The position numbers were made by a program, and so were the translations under genes. Positions 8,452 to 15,304 of a stretch of 64,000 nt of DNA are shown here, in pieces; the first letter of the stretch is position 1; each line of letters begins with the position of its first letter. Source of the DNA: Antribacter gilvus (GTDB lineage: Bacteria > Actinomycetota > Actinomycetes > Actinomycetales > Cellulomonadaceae); the NCBI RefSeq assembly GCF_003946865.1, contig NZ_QXTH01000001.1, positions 744,001 to 808,000 of the forward strand. Direction: 5' to 3'. The notes below the pieces were generated by a model. The model was not told the origin of the DNA. It saw only the letters and a list, made by a program, of their open reading frames with translations, and ran no database searches.

Positions 8452-8553
8452 TCAGGACGGCCGTGTCCGCTCCGGCCGGACCAGGCCCGCCTCGTACGCC
8501 GCGACGACGAGCTGGACCCGGTCGCGGCAGCCGATCTTGCGCAGTACCTCCTG
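8452..8553 (-). pseudogene. Relic of a LuxR/NarL-type response regulator (C-terminus only)
   Basis: Reading the minus strand from 8553 to the TGA at 8452-8454 gives about 33 residues including KIGCRDRVQLVVAAYEAGLV. This is the last helix of a LuxR-type DNA-binding domain as found at the end of NarL-family response regulators. Nothing upstream in any frame matches the rest of the helix-turn-helix or a receiver domain; the fragment runs directly into the promoter area of the ElaA-like gene. It is thus a truncated remnant, its 3' end still facing the long hairpin. Confidence 0.65.
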
Positions 8554-8581
8554 ACGTGCGGCCGCGTGGGACCATCGGCGG

Positions 8582-9070
8582 GTGCAGACAGACACCTCCG
8601 AGATCCTCGTCGCAGCCCTCGCGGACCTCGACCCCGTCGTCGCCTACGGGGTCTGGAAGCTGCGGCAGGACGTGTTCGTCGTCGAGCAGGACTGCCCGTA
8701 CCACGACCTCGACGGCCGTGACCTGGAGCCGGCTACGCGCCAGGTCGTCCTCCTTGCCGGTGTCCCCGGCAGCGTGCCGGGCCGCCCGGCGGCAGCCCGC
8801 GTGATCGGCACCGCCCGCGTGCTGGACGACGGCGCCGTGTGGCGCGTCGGGCGGGTCGCTCTCGACCTGTCCGCACGGGGCCGTGGCCTCGCCGACGAGC
8901 TGATGCAGGCCGCGCTGGCCCATGTGGAGGCGCACGGCGACGGGCGGGACGTGGTCCTCGATGCCCAGTCGCCGCTGGCCGGCTGGTACGGCAAGCACGG
9001 CTTCGAGCCCGACGGGCCGGAGTTCCTCGAGGACGGCATACCGCACACGCCGATGCGCCGCCGCCGGTGA
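8582..9070 (+). CDS. ElaA-like GNAT N-acetyltransferase
   Basis: A 162-residue acetyl-CoA-dependent acyltransferase of the ElaA branch. The N-terminal signature LRQDVFVVEQDCPYHDLDGRDL is characteristic, and the acetyl-CoA loop reads ARGRGLAD; YGKHGFEPDG closes the fold. The substrate is unknown. The GTG start at 8582 gives the normal family N-terminus; no ribosome-binding site is present and GACCAT lies 6 bases upstream, compatible with a leaderless message. It stands alone between a broken regulator gene and pcrA. Confidence 0.85.
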   Translation: MQTDTSEILVAALADLDPVVAYGVWKLRQDVFVVEQDCPYHDLDGRDLEPATRQVVLLAGVPGSVPGRPAAARVIGTARVLDDGAVWRVGRVALDLSARGRGLADELMQAALAHVEAHGDGRDVVLDAQSPLAGWYGKHGFEPDGPEFLEDGIPHTPMRRRR

Positions 9071-9121
9071 GTCTCCGCGCCGTGGGCCTCGGTGTCGGTG
9101 AGGACGCCTAGGCTTGTGCCG

Positions 9122-11812
9122 ATGACTTCGCTCTTCGACTCCCTGCCTCTTCCCGGCCTGAACCTTCCGGTTCCGCCGGGCGACGAGTCGCGCCTGCCGC
9201 GCACCGCCCCGAGGTGGGACGACGAGCACGGGGACCCGGGCGAGGCGGCCGTACCGGCAGAGCCCGAGTGGCTCGCGGGCCTGCCGCACGAGGACGCGCC
9301 GCGCGCTCGTGGCGGGGCGTTCGCCCACCTGGACCCCGACGAGCTCCTCGACGGCCTCAACCCGCAGCAGCGGCTGGCCGTGGTGCACGAGGGCGGGCAG
9401 CTGCTGATCGTGGCGGGCGCCGGGTCGGGCAAGACGCGGGTGCTGACGCACCGCATCGCGTACCTGCTGGCGACCGGGTGGGCGCGAGCTGGCGAGATCC
9501 TTGCCATCACGTTCACGAACAAGGCCGCCGCGGAGATGCGTGAGCGTGTCGAGAGCCTGGTGGGCCCGGCAGCGAAGCGCATGTGGGTGTCCACGTTCCA
9601 CTCGGCCTGCGTGCGGATCCTGCGCCGCGAGGCATCGACGCTGGGCCTGCGGTCGAGCTTCAGCATCTACGACTCGGCGGACAGCCAGCGCCTCATCACC
9701 CTCGTCACGCGAGAGCTGAACCTCGACCCCAAGAAGTACCCGGCGCGCGGGCTCGCCAACAAGATCAGCGACCTGAAGAACGAGCTGGTGGACCCCGAGA
9801 CGTACGCGCTGGAGTCGGGGGCGCGGGCCACGGAGGAGGGGCAGGCCGAGCGAGGGGCGAAGGTCCCCGAGTTCGACCAGGTCCTCGCGGACGTCTACAC
9901 GCGCTACCAGGCGCGTCTGACGCAGGCGCACGCGCTCGACTTCGACGACATCATCATGACCACCGTCAACCTGCTGCAGGCGTTCCCCAACGTGGCGGAG
10001 CACTACCGGCGCCGGTTCCGGCACATCCTCGTGGACGAGTACCAGGACACCAACCACGCCCAGTACGTGCTGGTGCGCGAGCTCGCCGGCGTCACCGAGG
10101 ACTCCGCGGCGGCGCACGCCGGCGAGAACCCGCAGGCCGTGGCGCTGGACCCGGCGGAGCTCACGGTGGTGGGCGACGCAGACCAGTCGATCTACGCCTT
10201 CCGTGGGGCCACGATCCGCAACATCCTCGAGTTCGAGGCCGACTACCCCGACGCCACCACGGTGCTGCTGGAGCAGAACTACCGCTCGACGCAGAACATC
10301 CTGACGGCGGCCAACGCGGTGATCTCACGCAACCGGGACCGCAAGCCCAAGCGCCTGTGGACGGACGCGGGGGCCGGGGCCAGGGTCATCGGCTACGTGG
10401 CGGACGACGAGTACCAGGAGGCCCGGTTCGTCGCCGAGGAGATCGACCGGCTCGGCGACACGGAAGGTGTCCGGCCGGGCGACGTGGCGGTCTTCTACCG
10501 CACCAACGCCCAGTCGCGCGCCCTCGAGGAGATCCTGATCCGCGTCGGCCTGCCCTACAAGGTGGTGGGCGGCACGCGCTTCTACGAGCGCCGCGAGGTC
10601 AAGGACGCCGTCGCGTACCTGCGGGCGCTTGCGAACCCGGACGACGACGTGAACGTCCGCCGGGTGCTGAACGTCCCCAAGCGCGGCCTGGGCGACCGGG
10701 CCGAGGCGCTCGTCGCGGCGCGCGCGGAACGGGAGCGCATCTCGTTCGGCGCAGCCCTGGAGCAGGCCGAGGACATCCCCGGGATGACCACGCGGACGCT
10801 CAAGCCGCTGGTGGGCTTCCGGGAGCTCATGGCCGGTCTGCGAGAGCTGGTCGACGACGGCGCGTCGCCCGCGATGATCCTCAGCGCGGTCCTGGACCGC
10901 ACGGGGTACCTGGCGGAGCTGCGCGCGTCGGACGACCCGCAGGACGCGTCCCGCGTCGAGAACCTCGCCGAGCTGCACGCCGTCGCCGTCGAGTTCGGCG
11001 AGTCCGACCCTGAGGGCAGCCTCGCGGACTTCCTGGAGCGGGTGTCGCTCGTCGCGGACAGCGACCAGATCCCCGACGAGGACGTGGCCGACGGTGAGGC
11101 CGAGGCCCACAAGCACGACCAGGGCGTCGTCACCCTCATGACTTTGCACACCGCCAAGGGCCTGGAGTTCCCGGTGGTGTTCCTCACGGGTCTGGAGGAC
11201 GGCACTTTCCCCCACATGCGCTCGCTGCACGACGACGCGGAGCTGGCCGAGGAACGCCGGCTCGCCTACGTGGGCATCACCCGGGCGCGGGAGCGGCTGT
11301 ACGTGTCGCGGTCGGCGGTGCGGGCGGCGTGGGGGATGGCGAACGAGTTCCCGCCGAGCCGGTTCCTCGACGAGATCCCGGAGGAGCTGTGGGACTGGCG
11401 GCGGCGCGAGTCGTCGACCCAGGCGATCCGGTCCGGCGCGTCGTCGTGGGGTGGCGGGCGCGGGAACGGCTGGTCGGGCAGCCGCTCGGGAACGTCCGGC
11501 TCGGGCTCTGGTGCCTCGGGTGGGTCCGGGGCGAGCGCGCGGGCGCCGCGTCGCAGCGAGGGGTCGGGCTTCGGGTCCCGTCCCGGTGCGGCTACTGGCG
11601 GGGCGTCGTCCGGCGGGGCGCGCTTCGGGTCCGTCAACGTCCGCAAGGACGTCGAGATCCCCGCTCTGGCGGTGGGCGACCGCGTGACCCATGACGCCTA
11701 CGGTCTCGGCCGCGTGGTGGACGTGGAGCCCAATGCCGTGGTCAAGATCGACTTCGGTAGCGCCGGGACCAAGCGGATCGCGCTGAAGTACACGGTGGTC
11801 ACCAAGCTCTGA
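9122..11812 (+). CDS. pcrA: ATP-dependent DNA helicase UvrD/PcrA
   Basis: Superfamily 1A 3'-5' helicase for nucleotide excision repair and for clearing replication/transcription conflicts. The 896-residue protein has a disordered N-terminal tail (about 1-75), Walker A AGAGSGKT, Walker B DEYQDTN, motif IV and VI residues including TLHTAKGLEF and AYVGITRARE, a Ser/Gly-rich linker, and a C-terminal Tudor-like domain (GDRVTHDAYGLGRVVDVE) that in PcrA/UvrD binds RNA polymerase. The start at 9122 follows TAGGCT (9109-9114) by 7 bases, a leaderless arrangement. Confidence 0.96.
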   Translation: MTSLFDSLPLPGLNLPVPPGDESRLPRTAPRWDDEHGDPGEAAVPAEPEWLAGLPHEDAPRARGGAFAHLDPDELLDGLNPQQRLAVVHEGGQLLIVAGAGSGKTRVLTHRIAYLLATGWARAGEILAITFTNKAAAEMRERVESLVGPAAKRMWVSTFHSACVRILRREASTLGLRSSFSIYDSADSQRLITLVTRELNLDPKKYPARGLANKISDLKNELVDPETYALESGARATEEGQAERGAKVPEFDQVLADVYTRYQARLTQAHALDFDDIIMTTVNLLQAFPNVAEHYRRRFRHILVDEYQDTNHAQYVLVRELAGVTEDSAAAHAGENPQAVALDPAELTVVGDADQSIYAFRGATIRNILEFEADYPDATTVLLEQNYRSTQNILTAANAVISRNRDRKPKRLWTDAGAGARVIGYVADDEYQEARFVAEEIDRLGDTEGVRPGDVAVFYRTNAQSRALEEILIRVGLPYKVVGGTRFYERREVKDAVAYLRALANPDDDVNVRRVLNVPKRGLGDRAEALVAARAERERISFGAALEQAEDIPGMTTRTLKPLVGFRELMAGLRELVDDGASPAMILSAVLDRTGYLAELRASDDPQDASRVENLAELHAVAVEFGESDPEGSLADFLERVSLVADSDQIPDEDVADGEAEAHKHDQGVVTLMTLHTAKGLEFPVVFLTGLEDGTFPHMRSLHDDAELAEERRLAYVGITRARERLYVSRSAVRAAWGMANEFPPSRFLDEIPEELWDWRRRESSTQAIRSGASSWGGGRGNGWSGSRSGTSGSGSGASGGSGASARAPRRSEGSGFGSRPGAATGGASSGGARFGSVNVRKDVEIPALAVGDRVTHDAYGLGRVVDVEPNAVVKIDFGSAGTKRIALKYTVVTKL

Positions 11813-11862
11813 GCCCCAGGAACCCGGGTGCGTGAGTGTCCATGCGCGCCGAGACTCGAGGG

Positions 11863-12918
11863 GTGAGAGCCCTGACGGTCGCCCCCAGGAAGCCCGGTTC
11901 GCTCGAGGTGACGGAGGTCGCGGACCCGGTCCCGGCCGACGGAGAGCTGCTCGTCGAGGGAGTCGCCGTCGGCGTGTGCGGCACCGACCGTGAGATCGCG
12001 GACGGGGAGTACGGCTCGGCGCCTCCGGGGCGCGACCGGCTCGTCCTCGGCCACGAGTCGCTGGGGCGCGTCCGGCAGGCGCCGGAGGGCAGTGGCTTCT
12101 CGCCAGGAGACCTGGTGGTTGGCGTAGTCCGCCGGCCCGACCCGGTGCCGTGCGGGGCCTGCGCGCGGGGCTTCTTCGACATGTGCCGCAACGGCCGCTT
12201 CACCGAGCGCGGGATCAAGGAGCTGGACGGCTGTGCGAGCGAGCTCTGGACGGTCGAGGCGGACTACGCCGTCGGCCTGGACGGGTCCCTCGAGGACGTC
12301 GGGATGCTGCTCGAGCCCACCACCGTGGTGGTGAAGGCGTGGGAGCAGGTGTTCGCCGTCGGGGAGCGTTCCTGGTTCGAGCCCGAGACCGCCCTGGTCA
12401 CCGGAGCGGGGCCCATCGGGCTGCTCGCCGCGCTGGTCGGCGTGCAGCGCGGGCTGGACGTGCACGTGCTCGACCGGGTCGCCGACGGACCCAAGCCGGA
12501 CCTCGTCCGGGCGCTGGGCGCCACCTACCACGCGTCCTCCGTGGACGACGTCGCTGCCAAGGCCCGGCCTGACGTCGTCATCGAGGCGACCGGCGCCAGC
12601 TCCGTCGTCTTCGACGCGATCGCGGCGACCGGCACCTACGGCGTCACCTGCCTGACCGGCGTCACGTCCGCAGGCCGGCGGCTCCGGGTCGACGCCGGCG
12701 CGATCAACCGCGAGCTCGTGCTCGAGAACGACGCGGTGGTCGGGACCGTCAACGCCAACCTCAGCCACTTCCACGGCGCCGCCGAGGCGCTCGCCCAGGC
12801 CGACCTGGACTGGCTGCGCGGGATCGTCACCCGGCGCGTCCCGCTGGAACGGGCGCCGGAGGCCTTCGCGGCCCAGGACGGCGACGTCAAGGTGGTCGTG
12901 GACCTGACCGCGGGCTGA
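11863..12918 (+). CDS. Zinc-dependent glucose-1-dehydrogenase-like oxidoreductase
   Basis: Medium-chain dehydrogenase/reductase. It has the zinc-binding VGVCGTDREIADG segment, GHESLGRV, structural-zinc Cys residues in CGACARGFFDMC, a Rossmann nucleotide-binding stretch (VTGAGPIGLLAALVG), and the Glucose_dehyd C-terminal motif NDAVVGTVNANLSHF. This places it with archaeal/actinobacterial NAD(P)-dependent glucose dehydrogenases that feed gluconate pathways, although other sugars are possible. I prefer the GTG at 11863, giving the family-typical RALTVAPRKPGSLEV start and 351 residues; an ATG at 11842 or GTG at 11836 are alternatives. Confidence 0.85.
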   Translation: MRALTVAPRKPGSLEVTEVADPVPADGELLVEGVAVGVCGTDREIADGEYGSAPPGRDRLVLGHESLGRVRQAPEGSGFSPGDLVVGVVRRPDPVPCGACARGFFDMCRNGRFTERGIKELDGCASELWTVEADYAVGLDGSLEDVGMLLEPTTVVVKAWEQVFAVGERSWFEPETALVTGAGPIGLLAALVGVQRGLDVHVLDRVADGPKPDLVRALGATYHASSVDDVAAKARPDVVIEATGASSVVFDAIAATGTYGVTCLTGVTSAGRRLRVDAGAINRELVLENDAVVGTVNANLSHFHGAAEALAQADLDWLRGIVTRRVPLERAPEAFAAQDGDVKVVVDLTAG

Positions 12919-12930
12919 CCCCTCCGCGAT

Positions 12931-13024
12931 GCCGAGGTAGTCACCTCGTCCGACGAACTGACTACCTGGGCGAGACGAGCGGTGCCGAGGTAGTGACTTC
13001 GTCGGACGAGGTGACTACCTCGGC
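12931..13024. repeat. Double palindromic repeat (GCCGAGGTAGT family)
   Basis: Two imperfect palindromes stand side by side: 12931-12970 and 12984-13024. The left arm of the first (12931-12950, GCCGAGGTAGTCACCTCGTC) is the exact reverse complement of the right arm of the second (13005-13024), so the whole region can also fold as one long stem. It lies downstream of the glucose-dehydrogenase-like gene and may terminate it. The same core recurs at 18311-18401 and 29839-29879. Confidence 0.7.
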
Positions 13025-13121
13025 GTCGGTGGGGCGGCCCGCGAAGGCGGGGATTCGGGCGTTCCGGACAGGCCAGCGGGGCGAGTTCGAACGGGCAACG
13101 GTGTGCGGGTACCGTCCGGGC

Positions 13122-15170
13122 ATGCAGTCGCAGCACGACGACACGATCGGCACCGCAGCCGGTTCTCGCGACGATCCCGGACCGGCGCGTCCCGGACCCG
13201 CGCGGCAGGAGACCGAGCACACCGGCGCCCGCCGCGCGACCCCGCGCGACCCGTCCCGGGTCCGCGGTCTCGACGGCCTGCGCGCCATCGCCGTCCTCGC
13301 GGTGGTGGTCTTCCACCTGGCGCCGCTGTGGCTCCCCGGCGGCTTCCTCGGCGTGGACCTGTTCTTCGTGGTCAGCGGCTTCCTCATCACGACGCTGCTC
13401 CTGCGGGAGGTGGCGCGCCGCCGTCGGATCGACCTGCCGCGCTTCTGGCTGCGCCGAGCCAGGCGGCTGCTTCCGGCCCTGATCCTCGTGGTGCTCGTGT
13501 CGGTGCCGGTGGCGCGGCTCGCAGAGCCGGACCTGACGGTCGGCATCGGACGCCAGGTCCTCGGCGCGCTCACGTTCAGCACGAACTGGCTCGAGATCGG
13601 CGCGGGGACCGACTACTTCGACGAGACGTCGCCCGAGCTGCTGCGGCCGTTGTGGTCCCTCGCCATCGAGGAGCAGTTCTACCTGCTGTGGCCACTCGCC
13701 CTGGTGCTCCTGCTCGTCGCGGTCCGTTCGACGGCGGTCCGGGCCCGTGTCGTCGCGGGGCTGGCCGCGGCGTCGGCCCTCCTCATGGCCCTGCTGGTCG
13801 TGCCGGGCGCGGACCCGACCCGCGTCTACTACGGAACCGACACGCACGCTTTCGGCCTCCTCCTGGGGGCGGCGCTCGCCTTCCACCTCGCGCGCCGTCG
13901 CCCGGGCGAACGCCCCGGCGGTCTCCTGACGGGCCGGGTCGCCCTGTACGCGCCCCCCCTCGCCCTGGTGGCCCTCGGGTTCCTCTTCACGGCCCTGCGC
14001 GCAGACTCCGTGCTGACGTACCGCGGCGGGCTGGTGACCGCCTCGCTGCTCGGGGCGCTGCTCGTCGCGGTGTGCGCGGGACCGGCGACGCCGTTCGTCC
14101 GGGCGCTCGAGGTGCGGCCGCTGGAGTGGGTGGGGGAGCGGTCCTACGGCATCTACCTCTGGCACTGGCCGGTGATCCGCGTGGTGGACGCGATGGTCGG
14201 CGCACAGCTCGGTACGGCCCGGTGGTGGCTGGGCGCCGTGGTGGCGCTCGCGGTGACGTTCGGCCTCTCCGCGCTCTCGTACCGCTTCGTCGAGATGCCG
14301 GTCCGCACCCTCGGCTTCCGCGGTGCCTGGCGCGCCTTCGCGGAGCGGGTGGCGGCCCTGCTGGGCAGCGCCCGGGTGCCCGACGCCGTCGGGCTGGCTC
14401 CGCGCGTCGCCCTCGCCGCCGTGGTGCTCGCCGTCGTGGGGACGGGGACCGCGGTCGCGACGGCGCCGGAGCGCACGGCCGCAGAGGACGCCGTCGCGCA
14501 GGGCCTCGCGGGGCTCCGGACGCCGGCGGGCGTGGCGGGCGACGCAGGCGAAGGCGAGGGCCGGCCCGCGGACCCGACGTCCGACCCGGCCGCGCTCCCG
14601 CCGTCGGACGAGGGCTCCACGGCGGGCGAGGGCCCGATCACGCGGCGCGCCGTGCGGGCCGCGGACCCCTCGTCCGACCCGGGCGGCGACCTCAGCGCGT
14701 TCGGCGACTCCGTGCTCTCGGCGGCTGTGCCCGCCCTGCTGAACCGCTATCCGGAGGCCGCCATCGACGCCGTGCCCAACCGCACGTGGGCCGACGCGCC
14801 GGCGCTCGTGGAGGCTGCGGCGGCGGACGGCACGCTCCGGGACCGCGTGATCCTCGCCTTCGGCACCAATGCCGGCTTCCAGCGGGACGGTTCCGTGGAC
14901 GCCGCCAAGGCTGCGCTCGACCGGATCGGGCCCGACCGGCAGGTGGTGCTCGTGAACGTGGTGGGCATCAGCTACTGGGTGCCCGACGCGAACGCGCAGC
15001 TCGCCGCGCTCGCCGAGGGACGGCCCAACGTGGCCGTCGCGGACTGGAACGCGCTCACGCGGGAGGTGCCGGGCCTGCTCCACTCGGACAGCACGCACCC
15101 GAACATGGAGGGGATCGCCGCGTACACGGACCTCGTGGAGCGGACGTTCCGGAACCTGTCGATGCGCTGA
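13122..15170 (+). CDS. Acyltransferase 3 (OafA/YrhL-type) with C-terminal SGNH domain
   Basis: Membrane enzyme expected to O-acetylate cell-wall or envelope polysaccharide. The 682-residue protein has about ten helices of the acyltransferase 3 fold (roughly residues 50-420), with RGLDGLRAIAVLAVVVFHL at the first helix and WSLAIEEQFYLLWPL as the catalytic signature. An extracellular SGNH-hydrolase-like domain follows (about 520-680), with FGDSVLS, FGTNAGF and DSTHPN blocks. This two-domain build passes acyl groups across the membrane and on to a sugar in studied relatives. The ATG follows TACCGT (13110-13115) by 6 bases. It starts shortly after the palindromic repeat. Confidence 0.92.
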   Translation: MQSQHDDTIGTAAGSRDDPGPARPGPARQETEHTGARRATPRDPSRVRGLDGLRAIAVLAVVVFHLAPLWLPGGFLGVDLFFVVSGFLITTLLLREVARRRRIDLPRFWLRRARRLLPALILVVLVSVPVARLAEPDLTVGIGRQVLGALTFSTNWLEIGAGTDYFDETSPELLRPLWSLAIEEQFYLLWPLALVLLLVAVRSTAVRARVVAGLAAASALLMALLVVPGADPTRVYYGTDTHAFGLLLGAALAFHLARRRPGERPGGLLTGRVALYAPPLALVALGFLFTALRADSVLTYRGGLVTASLLGALLVAVCAGPATPFVRALEVRPLEWVGERSYGIYLWHWPVIRVVDAMVGAQLGTARWWLGAVVALAVTFGLSALSYRFVEMPVRTLGFRGAWRAFAERVAALLGSARVPDAVGLAPRVALAAVVLAVVGTGTAVATAPERTAAEDAVAQGLAGLRTPAGVAGDAGEGEGRPADPTSDPAALPPSDEGSTAGEGPITRRAVRAADPSSDPGGDLSAFGDSVLSAAVPALLNRYPEAAIDAVPNRTWADAPALVEAAAADGTLRDRVILAFGTNAGFQRDGSVDAAKAALDRIGPDRQVVLVNVVGISYWVPDANAQLAALAEGRPNVAVADWNALTREVPGLLHSDSTHPNMEGIAAYTDLVERTFRNLSMR

Positions 15171-15180
15171 CCTCCACCCG

Positions 15181-15238
15181 CTTAAACGATTCGGGATCAC
15201 TTCAGCCACTTACCTTAGTAACTCTCGGACGCTAGATT
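15181..15238 (+). promoter_or_regulatory. Mannanase promoter with a LacI-type operator-like site
   Basis: TTACCT (15210-15215) and TAGATT (15233-15238) are separated by 17 bases and suit a -35/-10 pair for the GH26 gene. Just upstream, CTTAAACGATTCGG (15181-15194) has the A/T-flanked central CG typical of LacI-family operators. A sugar-responsive repressor is plausible, but none is encoded nearby. Confidence 0.45.
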
Positions 15239-15304
15239 GGGCCGGTCCCATCCCGATGCGGCCGGCGCCGACGCCGGTCAGCGAGGTGACCCGGAGGTTC
15301 GGCG

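Noticed and set aside
12931-13024. Repeated palindromes considered as a CRISPR array
   Set aside because: There are no regularly spaced unique spacers and no cas genes; the units are dispersed palindromes.
12636-15209. Long minus-strand open frame opposite the acyltransferase
   Set aside because: Arg/Gly/His-rich shadow of a confidently identified plus-strand gene.
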